From positions 1-53,600 of the forward strand of contig JADLGB010000184.1 in the NCBI GenBank assembly GCA_020849535.1: 53,600 nucleotides of DNA. The letters run 5' to 3'. This DNA is from Candidatus Hydrogenedentota bacterium. Lineage in GTDB: Bacteria > Hydrogenedentota > Hydrogenedentia > Hydrogenedentales > SLHB01. The translations under genes were made by a program, and so were the position numbers. The notes below the pieces were generated by a model. That model was not told the DNA's origin. It worked only from the letters and a program-made list of their open reading frames with translations, and ran no database searches. Positions 16,445 through 24,977 of the stretch are shown piece after piece (position 1 is the first letter of the stretch; each line of letters begins with the position of its first letter).

Positions 16445-17354
16445 AATGCACCCAGCGCGAGGCCATGCGGAACTGCAGGGCCGTGATTGCCACCGTGATG
16501 ATGAAGAACACGCAGGCGAGCGCGGAAGCAAGGCCCGCTTGGAAGTCGCGGAAGCCGACTTTATAGAGGTGGTACACGTAGGTGCTGGACGCGGGGTAGA
16601 CGGGCCCGCCCTCGGTCATGATGGCGACGCTGTCGAAGGCCTTGGTGGCGGCGATGAAGCCCGTGACGAGCAGGAAGAAGATCACGGGGCTCATCAGCGG
16701 AATTGTGATGTGCCAAAGACGGGAAAGTGGTCTGGCGCCATCGAGGGCGGCGGCTTCGTAGCAATCGGCCGGGAGCCCCTGGAGTCCGGCGAGGAAAAAG
16801 AGGGAGGCAAAGCCGATCTCTTTCCAGATGCCGACGGCGATCACCGCGAGAAGGGCGAGGCCGGTGCTTTCCAGCCAGTTGGGACCGTTCACCCCCAGCG
16901 TTGCGTAGAGGCCGGAAAGCGGACCGTAATGCGGGTGGAGGACGATGACCCAGACGAGGGCCGCGACGGCGGTGGTGGTCACGTGCGGCAGGAAGGCAAC
17001 CGTGCGGAAGACGGCGCGCCCGCGCAGGGGCCGGTTGAGCAGCAGGGCGAGGAGAAAGGCGCATGCTTGGGCCACGGTGACGACGGTGACGGCGTAGATG
17101 AGTGTGTTCAGAGCCACACGCCAGAAAATCGGGTCGACGAAAAGAGCGCGGTAGTTTGTAAGACCGGCCCATTTGGGCGCGGGCGACAGGAGGTTCCACT
17201 TGGTGAAGCTGAGCGTGAAGCTCCGGAGAATGGGCCAGTAGGTGAACACCGCGAAAAGTACGAGGTTGGGTGCAGCGAAGAGCAGGAACGTCAGCCATTC
17301 CCGACCGTTCCTGCGAAAAGCGCGAGCGAAGTGTCTCCTTCCGGCATCCATCAC
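16434..17354 (-). CDS. Sugar ABC transporter permease, MalF/UgpA type
   Basis: The first permease of the CUT1 sugar importer has 306 residues. A positively charged N-terminus is followed by about six membrane helices, and the EAA loop is YEAAALDGARPLSRLWHITIP. The start is a GTG at 17352-17354 or the ATG just after it; GGAAGG stands nine bases before the GTG. Only 16 bases separate it from the binding-protein gene. No ATPase subunit is encoded in the operon; CUT1 systems often share one MsmX/UgpC-type ATPase encoded elsewhere. Confidence 0.9.
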   Translation of the reverse strand: MMDAGRRHFARAFRRNGREWLTFLLFAAPNLVLFAVFTYWPILRSFTLSFTKWNLLSPAPKWAGLTNYRALFVDPIFWRVALNTLIYAVTVVTVAQACAFLLALLLNRPLRGRAVFRTVAFLPHVTTTAVAALVWVIVLHPHYGPLSGLYATLGVNGPNWLESTGLALLAVIAVGIWKEIGFASLFFLAGLQGLPADCYEAAALDGARPLSRLWHITIPLMSPVIFFLLVTGFIAATKAFDSVAIMTEGGPVYPASSTYVYHLYKVGFRDFQAGLASALACVFFIITVAITALQFRMASRWVHYGE

Positions 17355-17370
17355 GCGGGCTGTCCTTCCA

Positions 17371-18669
17371 TCAGTGCGCGGTCAGCTCTTCTTTCACGGC
17401 GGCCTCGGCGCGGGTGTCCGCAGCATCCAGCGTAGCCTGAACGTCCGCGTTTTGCACCAGGATCTTTTGGAAGGCCTCGTCGAACGCGTTGCGCACCGCG
17501 GGTGACATGTTGACGGAATAGTCGGCGCGAAGAAACGGAAGTGCCTCATGGATGGTCGCGTGACGGGGATCTTGGAGCAGGTCGCCCGCGGCACGGCGGG
17601 ATTCTTCGGTGAAGGCTACGTAGCCGCTTTCGCGGGCGTAATAGGCGATGCTCTCCGGGGAGATCATATGCCGGATGAAGGCCCAGGCCGTCTCGCGCTG
17701 TTTGGGGGTGGTGTTGGCGAGAATGGCCAGCCCGCCGCCACCGGGGGCGTAGACCTTCCCCTTCGCGCCCGCTGGGTAGTTGGCGAGGGCAGGGGTGAAA
17801 CCTGTGGCTTGGGTGAAGACTTCGCTGAAGGCGTCCTGCGAATCGAGGATCATCGCGGCGCGCCCAGAAAGGAAGGCGGCGCGGTGTCCGCCGGAGGCTT
17901 TGTCGGGCAGGGTCGCCGCACCTTCACGAACGAGGGATTGGAGTTCGGTGAGCAGGCGAACCGCAACGGGATCATTGAGGGTGATGTTCGTGTAGTCGCG
18001 GTTGGTGAGTTCGCCGCCCTCGGACCAGAACATGGAGAGCAAGGGCCATGTGATGTTCCACAGCGCGAGGCCACTCATCTGCACTGCGTCCTTGTCGCCC
18101 CGACGGGTGAGTTTGCGCGCATAGCTGAAGAAGTCAGCCCAGGTCTCGGGCGGTCCGGAGAGGCCCGCGTCGGTGAATGCGTCTTGATTGTAGTACAGCA
18201 CGGGGACGGCGACGTTAAAAGGCAGCCAGTAGACGCCGCCATCGATCTCCCCCGCAGCAATCAAAGTCCCGGACCAGCCGGAGGTGTCCAGTCCGTTTGG
18301 GCCGTTCATCAAGGGTTTCAGGTCCACGAGAACGCCAGATTTGGCGAACTGCCTGATTTCGAATGTGCCCAACTGCGTGACTTGGGGTCCGCGGCGCGCG
18401 GCGGCGGCGGTCAGCAGTTTCGTGGCGAGGTCGCTGTAGCTGCCTTGGAACTCGGAGGTGACCTTGGTGTCCGGGTGCTGCTCGTTAAAACGCGCGACGA
18501 GGGTGTCCTGTGCATCGCCCGCCGCGCCAGAAAGCGTGCGCCAATAGGTGATACCGCTGCCGGAGGGAAGGGAGGATTGCGGGCCGCCACAGCCCCCGAA
18601 CGCCACGAGGAACGAGAAGCAAAAGCCAAGCGCTACGTCTTGTCCGAAGGCACATATTCGATTGATCAT
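17371..18669 (-). CDS. Sugar ABC transporter substrate-binding lipoprotein
   Basis: This 432-residue extracytoplasmic receptor of the CUT1 type has a signal sequence ending in a lipobox (VAFGGC) with Cys27 as lipid anchor. Two-lobe features follow: ITYWRTLSG near the mature start, FNEQHPDTKVTSEFQGSYSDLATKLL, and a late AWAFIRHMISPE typical of the family (SBP_bac_1/8). It heads the operon of two permeases, methyltransferase, ThuA and oxidoreductase. The ribosome binding site is weak. The bound sugar cannot be deduced. Confidence 0.9.
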   Translation of the reverse strand: MINRICAFGQDVALGFCFSFLVAFGGCGGPQSSLPSGSGITYWRTLSGAAGDAQDTLVARFNEQHPDTKVTSEFQGSYSDLATKLLTAAAARRGPQVTQLGTFEIRQFAKSGVLVDLKPLMNGPNGLDTSGWSGTLIAAGEIDGGVYWLPFNVAVPVLYYNQDAFTDAGLSGPPETWADFFSYARKLTRRGDKDAVQMSGLALWNITWPLLSMFWSEGGELTNRDYTNITLNDPVAVRLLTELQSLVREGAATLPDKASGGHRAAFLSGRAAMILDSQDAFSEVFTQATGFTPALANYPAGAKGKVYAPGGGGLAILANTTPKQRETAWAFIRHMISPESIAYYARESGYVAFTEESRRAAGDLLQDPRHATIHEALPFLRADYSVNMSPAVRNAFDEAFQKILVQNADVQATLDAADTRAEAAVKEELTAH

Positions 18670-18808
18670 GATGCGGTGGACCCCGTCTTACAGCCGTGCC
18701 TGTGGGAGCGTAACACCTCATGCTGGCGGGGTCAATACCGCGGAGTCTCCGTCCGCGCAACGCCCACTCGCCTCCGTGGCCGGCTTGCTGCCCTGCTGCT
18801 AGGGCCGC

Positions 18809-21067
18809 CTAATGCTCGAAACTCAGCTTGGGTCTTGGTGGCCCGGCATAGGGCTTCGCGCCGATCTGAAGGCCGCGCTTCGGCACGGTCGTCAGGTCTT
18901 TTTCATTCGTCGTTGGGGCCGAGATCATGCCGTAGTAGCGGCCCATCCAATACGCGTCCAGCCAGCCGCCCGGGTCGGCGATCACCGTGCCGCTGCCACC
19001 GTCAAGTTGCATGAAGTTGCCGTCCCAGCGATTGGGTTCGGTTTCGCGCGGGCTCAGGGGCTTTGGCCGTTCCGAATACTCGCGATAACCCGCCGGCGTG
19101 TGGAGATCGTCACGGTGTGAATTCGTGAATCGGTAGCGGCAAAGGTCGAGAGGCCATTCGCGCAAGTGGCCGACGGCACGCTCAAGCTCCGCGTCATTGC
19201 CGGTCAAAGCGCCATAGATGAAGTTGAACCACGGCACCGCTTCGATGCGCTTCACTTCCCAACTGCGTTCGAGACTGCGCAGCCACAACGACTTCAGGTC
19301 AGGGTTCGTTTCGTACTGCACGAGGGGATAGTAGGAGTAGAACGCCAACCGGTCGTCGAAATGCGTGAAGTAGCCGGGATGGAACGTGAGTTTCTGCCGC
19401 AGAATGTCGCCCTGATACTTCCAGCCGAGAAGCTGTTCTTTACCAGTCACGAATTTCGGGTCACCTGTGAAATGGTAAGCGGTCGTAACGTAGTTGAACG
19501 CCTCCATGCCGTTCAACCCGCGTGCGTAGTAGCCGTAGGGGGTCTGAAGATACTCGGGGTCCCAACGCGCCCAACGTGTGGGCTTTCCGTCGACATCGCG
19601 CAGCATGAATCCGTTATCCACGATATGGCCGACGACGCGACGCAGATGCTCCGTCGCCCACACGCGCTCTTCGTCGTTCGCTACACAATTCAGGAAGACC
19701 GTCGTCTCGTACACATGGGCGTCCGTCTCATCGCTGGAAGTGTCGCCTTTCCATTCCCACACGCCGTCGGGCGTGGGATGCCATTCCGCCGGCAGGCCGC
19801 CTGATCCGTGCATCGCTTTCAGCGTGGGTTCCCCGGCTGCATAGATCGACCGTGCCGGGAAACCGTCGATCGGCGTGATCTGCTCGCTCCAGACCATGGA
19901 CTTCATCATGTTGACCGCTTCATCGCGCGCCTTGCGGTTGCCCGTCACCGCGAATTGAAAACTCTTCGCACTCGCATAGTGGCTGCTATATCCCACGTCG
20001 TTGTCGCTGACTTCGCGTTGCCACTCGCCGTCAATCAGAAACAGGGAATGGATGAAGCCGAGGCGTTTCATGCCCCACTCATCGAGCCAGCGTTCGTAAT
20101 ACGCCGCTTTCTTGGCGAGCGTAAATGGTTCGTAACGGATGATGCCGAGTCCACCGTCCGTGGCGATGAAAACGGCATTCTCAGCACAGGAGATGGCGTT
20201 CACTTTGTCGTTGGGTATCCAACGTTGGTAACCGAAGTACTGGTACTCGTCATCGGCATTGCGCATCGCCCCGCGCATGGAACCGATCCACAGGTCGCGG
20301 TCGAACCCCTGAGCGAGACATGTCGTGTCTTCGTAGCACAGCCCATCTTCGCCTTTGATTTGATACCACGACATGCCGCGCAAAAGGCTTATTCCCTCGT
20401 CGGTGGCGAAGTACAGGCGGCTGCCGTACGCCATCATGTCGCGAATTGTGCAGCCACGCTCGAGCACGCCCCAGTCCGCGATATCTTCGAACCTGATCTT
20501 GCCGCCTTCGAGTAAGCCGGCGCGTTTGCCGTCGTGCACGTAGACCGTGCCGCCATAAGAGGCCACGCCCAGCAAGGCGGAGGACTTGCCGTCCGTAATC
20601 TCTTTCGCCGCGGCGCCGTCGACTTCGTGAAGGGTCGTTCCCGACGCGAACACAATCGTGCCGTTGTGCGAACACACATCGGTAACCGGCAGGTCCGTGA
20701 CGTGTGTCCATACGGAACCGTCAGAGGTCCACAACCCGTCGGCCGCCACGGCCCACAAGGCGCCGTCAAGGCACTTCAACCGGGACACGGAAACGGCCGG
20801 CCCGCCATCGATCCGTTTCAGTTTGTCGTCTTCAACCCAGGCGACCCCCGCCGCATCGCCGATGTATGCCTTGGCATTCAGCACCGCCACCGCGTTCAGC
20901 GGCTGGTCCGTCTCGATGCAGGTCCCCACTTCCTGCAAATACACCTCGTCCATAATCGGCTCCCATAGCGGATTCTGGGGAATCGGGAATTCCGCGGCGG
21001 CGGACCAAGCGAAAACAGAACATGCCGCGATGAGGCTGAGCTTGGCCGAACGGAGTAGTTGGTTCAT
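18809..21067 (-). CDS. Secreted two-domain protein: beta-propeller-like plus alpha/alpha-barrel-like, unknown function
   Basis: The 752-residue protein has a Sec signal (cleaved near AWSAAAEF). Residues of about 40-315 show repeated short blocks (AVAVLNAKAYIGDAAGV, GALWAVAADGLWTSDGS, TVYVHDGKRAGLLEGG, RLYFATDEGISLLRGM, AVFIATDGGLGI). These look like blades of a beta propeller of the two-component-regulator type. Residues of about 330-740 are helical and Trp/Tyr-rich, with HXXXYXTTVFLNCV, YGYYARGLNGMEAFNYV and DAYWMGRYYGMI, recalling (alpha/alpha)6 glycosidases or lyases. No family can be named. It stands 139 bases upstream of, and on the same strand as, the sugar importer operon, which suggests carbohydrate recognition or cleavage outside the cell. 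Confidence 0.75.
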   Translation of the reverse strand: MNQLLRSAKLSLIAACSVFAWSAAAEFPIPQNPLWEPIMDEVYLQEVGTCIETDQPLNAVAVLNAKAYIGDAAGVAWVEDDKLKRIDGGPAVSVSRLKCLDGALWAVAADGLWTSDGSVWTHVTDLPVTDVCSHNGTIVFASGTTLHEVDGAAAKEITDGKSSALLGVASYGGTVYVHDGKRAGLLEGGKIRFEDIADWGVLERGCTIRDMMAYGSRLYFATDEGISLLRGMSWYQIKGEDGLCYEDTTCLAQGFDRDLWIGSMRGAMRNADDEYQYFGYQRWIPNDKVNAISCAENAVFIATDGGLGIIRYEPFTLAKKAAYYERWLDEWGMKRLGFIHSLFLIDGEWQREVSDNDVGYSSHYASAKSFQFAVTGNRKARDEAVNMMKSMVWSEQITPIDGFPARSIYAAGEPTLKAMHGSGGLPAEWHPTPDGVWEWKGDTSSDETDAHVYETTVFLNCVANDEERVWATEHLRRVVGHIVDNGFMLRDVDGKPTRWARWDPEYLQTPYGYYARGLNGMEAFNYVTTAYHFTGDPKFVTGKEQLLGWKYQGDILRQKLTFHPGYFTHFDDRLAFYSYYPLVQYETNPDLKSLWLRSLERSWEVKRIEAVPWFNFIYGALTGNDAELERAVGHLREWPLDLCRYRFTNSHRDDLHTPAGYREYSERPKPLSPRETEPNRWDGNFMQLDGGSGTVIADPGGWLDAYWMGRYYGMISAPTTNEKDLTTVPKRGLQIGAKPYAGPPRPKLSFEH

Positions 21068-21156
21068 CTTTCGAGAACTCCCATGGTTTGGCAGGAACGC
21101 CGGCTACGGTGCGCCCGCACGGGGAATGCAATGATCCGATGGCAATAAGGCGGCAG

Positions 21157-21480
21157 CTAATGCGCCAGCTTCAGATACAAATCTTCGGTCCCTGGTTTTC
21201 CATGGCGCCGCACTTCGACAACGACATGATAGAAGCCCGGTTCGTGATACGTGTGCTTGCCTGGAAACCAGCTTGTATTGGTGGTTCCGTCGCCCCAATT
21301 CCAAAGGAAGGGACCATCAGGATCGGTGATCGTCGCACCATTCACCGTCACCGTGAGTCCGTCCACTTCAGGATCGAGCAAGGCGATAGGTATTGGTCTG
21401 TTCACCGTCGCGCACCCCGCGGCGAGTACAGTCACGAGCATTGTCAGTACGAAGGCAACAATCTTCATTCGGTTTCTCAT
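21157..21480 (-). CDS. Small lipoprotein with PKD-like domain
   Basis: From the ATG at 21480 the protein has 107 residues (a second ATG lies four codons on). A lipoprotein signal with lipobox VLAAGC is followed by about 85 residues with the PKD pattern: WNWGDGTTNT, then HTYHEPGFYHVVVEV. PKD domains are surface or periplasmic beta sandwiches in carbohydrate-binding or adhesion proteins. It lies about 90 bases upstream of the large secreted protein on the same strand and may share its transcript. The function beyond binding is unknown. Confidence 0.7.
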   Translation of the reverse strand: MRNRMKIVAFVLTMLVTVLAAGCATVNRPIPIALLDPEVDGLTVTVNGATITDPDGPFLWNWGDGTTNTSWFPGKHTYHEPGFYHVVVEVRRHGKPGTEDLYLKLAH

Positions 21481-21627
21481 TGCACTGTCAGTTACCCGAT
21501 CGTTCCCATGCTCCGGCCAGACACAGTTTCCACGGACGGCGCCAAAGATGCAAGCCACGTCGTGCGGGTACGTGGCGCTACGAGGTTCACCTCATCCGTA
21601 CTGCCTCGCGAATCCTTTGCGTTGTTC

Positions 21628-21740
21628 GGCGGGCTCCGCGTTCGTGTAGATAGGAGACCATGGGCAGGATGCCCATGCCACCTCGGGCGTTGCGGAGAGA
21701 GACAAAGAGGCAAGAGCCGGCAAGGATGCCGGCGCTCCTG
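21628..21740. repeat. Composite palindromic repeat, family E, copy 2
   Basis: It matches 216-338: GCGGGCTCCGCGTTCGTGT, then CATGGGCAGGATGCCCATG (21659-21677), then GCCGGCAAGGATGCCGGC (21716-21733) with GCTCCTG behind it. The order and spacing of the three parts are the same in both copies, which marks a composite unit and not chance palindromes. It lies in the promoter region of the aminotransferase gene. Confidence 0.75.
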
Positions 21741-21835
21741 GTGGTGGCTGTGTCAGGGCGAGGAATCACGCGGCATTCGTGTGGTACTATTCGCGCCGTG
21801 CGCATAGTTGCGCGGTTTGTAGAGAAGGAGGAGTC

Positions 21836-22939
21836 ATGAGTTTTCGCGCGGACCGGATGAACCAGATCGATTCGAGCGGTATTCGCAAGGTGTTTGCGTT
21901 GGCCGCGACGTTGGAAAATCCCATTAACCTGAGCATCGGCCAGCCGGACTACGATGTGGACGATGTGGTCAAGGAGGAGGCGATCGCCCAGATTCGCGCG
22001 GGGTTCAACCGGTACACGCAGACCGGGGGCATCGAGGAACTCAAGGAGGCCACTTCCGCTTACTATCAACGCCGGTTTGGGGCTCCGCTCGAGAACGTCA
22101 TGATCACGTCAGGGGTGTCCGGCGGTCTCTTCCTGGCCCTGCTTGCGACGGTCAACCCCGGAGATGAGGTGATCTTCGCGGACCCGTATTTTGTGATGTA
22201 CAAGCACCTGACCAATCTGATTGGCGGGGTGTGCAAGATGGTGGACACGTATCCTCACTTCAAACTCACGCCGGAGGCGGTGGAGAAGGTCATCACGCCC
22301 AAGTCGAAGGTGTTGCTCGTGAATTCGCCCGCGAATCCCACCGGGGTGGCGCTGACGCGCGCGGAGATGAAGGCATTGGCTGAGGTGGCGCGCAAACATA
22401 AGCTGCTGGTGATTAGCGATGACATCTACGATCAATTCACGTATGAGGGCGAACCGGCCAGCATGGCGGGTTTGTACGAAAACACGATCGTGCTGAATGG
22501 GTTCTCGAAGATGGCGGCGATGACGGGCTGGCGCGTGGGGTATGCTGCAGGTCCAAAGGACCTGCTGAACGAGATGAACACCTTGCAGCAATACACGTTT
22601 GTATGCGCGCCGTCATTCGCGCAGAAGGCGGCCGTCAAGGCGCTCGATTTGGACCAGCACGCGCGGATCGACGCCTACCGGAGAAAGCGCGATCTCATCT
22701 ACAATGGACTGGTTTCGGCGGGATTCAAGGTCACGAAGCCGGGCGGCGCGTTCTACATCTTTCCGGAAGCTCCAAGCGGAGATGGAGACGGGTTCGTGAA
22801 GCGCACCATCGAGAATAGCGTGCTGGTGATTCCCGGGTCGGTGTTCAGCGAGCGTGCCACAAACTTCCGGATCAGTTTCGCGGCGGAAGACTCAACGATC
22901 GAGCGCGGCGTCGAGGTGCTGGGCGCACTGCGGGCATAG
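21836..22939 (+). CDS. PLP-dependent class I/II aminotransferase
   Basis: This 367-residue enzyme transfers amino groups with pyridoxal phosphate, probably between aspartate or another amino acid and 2-oxoglutarate, in the cytosol. Visible marks are NLSIGQPDYDV near residue 25, the NSPANPTGVAL strand, SDDIYDQFTYEG with the Asp and Tyr that hold the cofactor, and the Schiff-base lysine in NGFSKMAAMTGWRVGY. RISFA near the end supplies the carboxylate-binding Arg. AAGGAGGAG just before the ATG fixes the start; the open frame from 21779 is longer but has no such site. The substrate cannot be chosen from the sequence alone. Confidence 0.9.
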   Translation: MSFRADRMNQIDSSGIRKVFALAATLENPINLSIGQPDYDVDDVVKEEAIAQIRAGFNRYTQTGGIEELKEATSAYYQRRFGAPLENVMITSGVSGGLFLALLATVNPGDEVIFADPYFVMYKHLTNLIGGVCKMVDTYPHFKLTPEAVEKVITPKSKVLLVNSPANPTGVALTRAEMKALAEVARKHKLLVISDDIYDQFTYEGEPASMAGLYENTIVLNGFSKMAAMTGWRVGYAAGPKDLLNEMNTLQQYTFVCAPSFAQKAAVKALDLDQHARIDAYRRKRDLIYNGLVSAGFKVTKPGGAFYIFPEAPSGDGDGFVKRTIENSVLVIPGSVFSERATNFRISFAAEDSTIERGVEVLGALRA

Positions 22940-22957
22940 TCTCGAATTCCCGTTGAG

Positions 22958-23446
22958 TTACGCGTTTTGCCGCGAGAAAAGGCGAGCCACCGTTGAGTAA
23001 CGCGTGCTCCCCGCGACGTCGAGCGGGGTCCTCCCGTGGACGTCATGGGCGAGGAGGTCCGCACCCAATCCGATCAGGAGCTGCGCCATGGTGCGATAGT
23101 CATCGTCGGCGGCTTCGTGGAGCGGGGTCCACCCGAGCTTGTTCTGTGAGTTGATGTCGGCGCCGAACTCGGCGAGGAGCGAGACCATCTTCTTGTGGCC
23201 GGTGCGCACCGCGAGCAGGATGGCGGTGTCCCCGTAATTATCTTTCGCGTTGACGTCCGCCCCGCGATCCAGGAGGAGGCGCGCCACGGGAAGACATCCA
23301 AACTCCGCGGCGAGGAGCAAGGGCGTGAAGCCGTCTTCGTCCCGTGCATCGATCAATAGAGGGTTGTGGTCGAGGAGTTCGCGGACGCGCACGAGATCGC
23401 CCGTGAGCACCGCTTCGTGGATGCGAATGGTCAGAGTCTCTGACAT
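22958..23446 (-). CDS. Ankyrin-repeat protein
   Basis: With the ATG at 23446, five bases after GGAGGG, the protein has 162 residues and consists almost wholly of ankyrin repeats. Clear units are DGFTPLLLAAEFGCLPVARLL, YGDTAILLAVRTGHKKMVSLL, LGWTPLHEAADDDYRTMAQLL and HGRTPLDVAG, each about 33 residues. There is no signal peptide. Ankyrin stacks bind other proteins; no enzyme domain is attached. It runs tail to tail with the aminotransferase (18 bases between stops). Its role is unknown. Confidence 0.88.
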   Translation of the reverse strand: MSETLTIRIHEAVLTGDLVRVRELLDHNPLLIDARDEDGFTPLLLAAEFGCLPVARLLLDRGADVNAKDNYGDTAILLAVRTGHKKMVSLLAEFGADINSQNKLGWTPLHEAADDDYRTMAQLLIGLGADLLAHDVHGRTPLDVAGSTRYSTVARLFSRQNA

Positions 23447-23575
23447 GGCTACCCTCCATTCAGTCACTCTGTTTCCCCGGAGTGCAGCCCGCACACCGGT
23501 ATTGTACCCTCCAGGTGCGGATTTGGGCAATGATTTTCGCGGAACGAGCTAGCATTTTTGCGCGGAATGTCAAGT

Positions 23576-23600
23576 GTTGTGCAAAGGCGTCGGGCACAAC
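23576..23600. promoter_or_regulatory. Operator-like dyad upstream of the prenyl synthase gene
   Basis: GTTGTGC (23576-23582) and GCACAAC (23594-23600) form a perfect 7-bp inverted repeat with an 11-base spacer, the size of a dimeric regulator site. It lies in the divergent region between the ankyrin and prenyl synthase genes. No bound factor can be named. Confidence 0.3.
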
Positions 23601-23680
23601 TTTGATCCGTAAAGTTCTCATGCATTCCGCATGCATCCAAGGTCGCGATTCGCGGACCTCGTGTGCTACACTTCAGCGCA

Positions 23681-24658
23681 ATGCAAACAACACTCTCGCT
23701 CAACGATTTGTATAGGCCTGTCCAGCAGGAACTTGAGGAAGTTCGTGCGGGGGTGGGCGATCTCTGGCAGGACGCGCTGCGTCTGGTTCACGGCAACGAC
23801 GCTCCCCGTCCCCCGGTCGGCGGGAAAATGCTGCGGCCCGCCCTGTGCCTGTTGTCGGCGCGTGCGAGTGGCGCGAAGGACACGGCGCACTTCGTGCCGC
23901 TGGCGACGGCGATGGAATTACTTCACCTCGCGGCGCTCGCTCATGATGACGTGATCGACGGAGCGGACCTGAGGCGCGGCGTGCGGTCCCTGAACGCCCT
24001 GTGGGATAACCACACGGCGGTGTTGGGCGGGGACTACCTGGTGGCGCGCGCGATCAACATCATGAGTTGCTATGACTCGTGCGCGGTTATCACGAGCGCG
24101 ATCGATTCGGTGCGGCAGATGGCCGAGGGGGAACTCCAAAACTTCGGCCTAGGCCGCGATCATTACTCGATTGAAGCGTGCATCAGCTTGGCGCGCCAGA
24201 AGACGGCGAGCCTGTTCGCGGTCACGTGCAGCACACCATCCTGCTTGATTCCCGGCGCAACCGGGGAGCCATTCTATGCGTACGGCATGGCCCTTGGGAT
24301 TGCGTTCCAACTGGTGGACGATCTGCTCGACCTGACCCAGAACACGGAGACTCTCGGGAAACCGGCCCTCGGCGACATCGTCGAAGGGAAGAAGACCGTG
24401 CCTATTCTGTACATGCGCGAGACGCTCGATGCGGATGGCATCGCACGGCTCGAAGACATGAAGGGCGGGGAGTTGACCGATGCCGATCGCGCGTGGGTCG
24501 CGGCGCTGCTTGAAAGCAGTGGTGCACGCGAAAAGACCGAGGCGCTCGCGCGTGAGTATGCGGATGAGGCTCGCGCGGCGTTGCATGCTGTCTCCCCCTC
24601 TACTTACCGCGACTGCATGATCGGGTTGGCGGAGTTTGTGCTGGTGCGAGGTTCGTGA
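23681..24658 (+). CDS. Polyprenyl diphosphate synthase (long-chain trans-prenyltransferase)
   Basis: The enzyme elongates farnesyl or geranylgeranyl diphosphate with isopentenyl diphosphate to the side chain of quinones. The 325-residue protein carries the first aspartate-rich motif in AHDDVIDGADLRRG (about residues 87-100) and the second in FQLVDDLLDLTQ (about 210), with KTASLF between them, as in octaprenyl and heptaprenyl synthases (IspB/HepT/SdsA). Chain length cannot be read safely. The ATG at 23681 is preferred over alternative starts upstream because the family begins here; the ribosome binding site is weak. The stop overlaps no gene but is followed at once by a repeat element. Confidence 0.92.
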   Translation: MQTTLSLNDLYRPVQQELEEVRAGVGDLWQDALRLVHGNDAPRPPVGGKMLRPALCLLSARASGAKDTAHFVPLATAMELLHLAALAHDDVIDGADLRRGVRSLNALWDNHTAVLGGDYLVARAINIMSCYDSCAVITSAIDSVRQMAEGELQNFGLGRDHYSIEACISLARQKTASLFAVTCSTPSCLIPGATGEPFYAYGMALGIAFQLVDDLLDLTQNTETLGKPALGDIVEGKKTVPILYMRETLDADGIARLEDMKGGELTDADRAWVAALLESSGAREKTEALAREYADEARAALHAVSPSTYRDCMIGLAEFVLVRGS

Positions 24659-24659
24659 A

Positions 24660-24812
24660 GACACAGGCGAGGGCGCCTGTGCCACACGCGCTTGCTTGGC
24701 CTGCGGGGACTATTCCCATCTTGCCGTCCTTGGTTTGCACGCAGACTTCAAGAGCTTCAGAAACACCAGGAATGGCAGATGGACGTATGGCACAGGCGCC
24801 CTCGCCTGTGTC
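24660..24812. repeat. Family A repeat element, complete copy 2 (about 153 bp)
   Basis: It begins two bases after the prenyl synthase stop. The ends are inverted copies of GACACAGGCGAGGGCGCCTG, as at 12660-12813, but the element is in the opposite orientation. Aligned by reverse complement, the two elements share about 37 bases at one end (to CATCTGCCATTCC) and about 40 at the other (from GCAAGCGCGTGTGGC), with looser similarity inside. Confidence 0.8.
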
Positions 24813-24832
24813 TTCATTTGCCACTTCCCCTC

Positions 24833-24866
24833 GGACGGATTGGACCGATCGGTCGGATCGGTCCGG
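24833..24866. repeat. GATCGG-type tandem/palindromic repeat, upstream copy
   Basis: The string is built from GGACCGATCGGTCGGATCGGTCC, which is mostly self-complementary. The same units recur four times at 27186-27229. The two blocks flank the gene at 24978-27146. A short TTTT follows on the plus strand, so this block could also act as a terminator for the prenyl synthase transcript. Confidence 0.6.
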
Positions 24867-24977
24867 TTTTCTTGTCTGCTCTCCTCATTGATCGCTAGAG
24901 CAACCATTTGCCCTCGGCGGCCTAAGTGAATACGATACCCAGCGTGTGACCCGGCGTGTGCTGCGTGGAGGGAGAGA

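Noticed and set aside
14954..17435. Two long plus-strand frames (472 and 347 codons)
   Set aside because: They mirror the ABC permease and methyltransferase genes and consist of low-complexity charged sequence.
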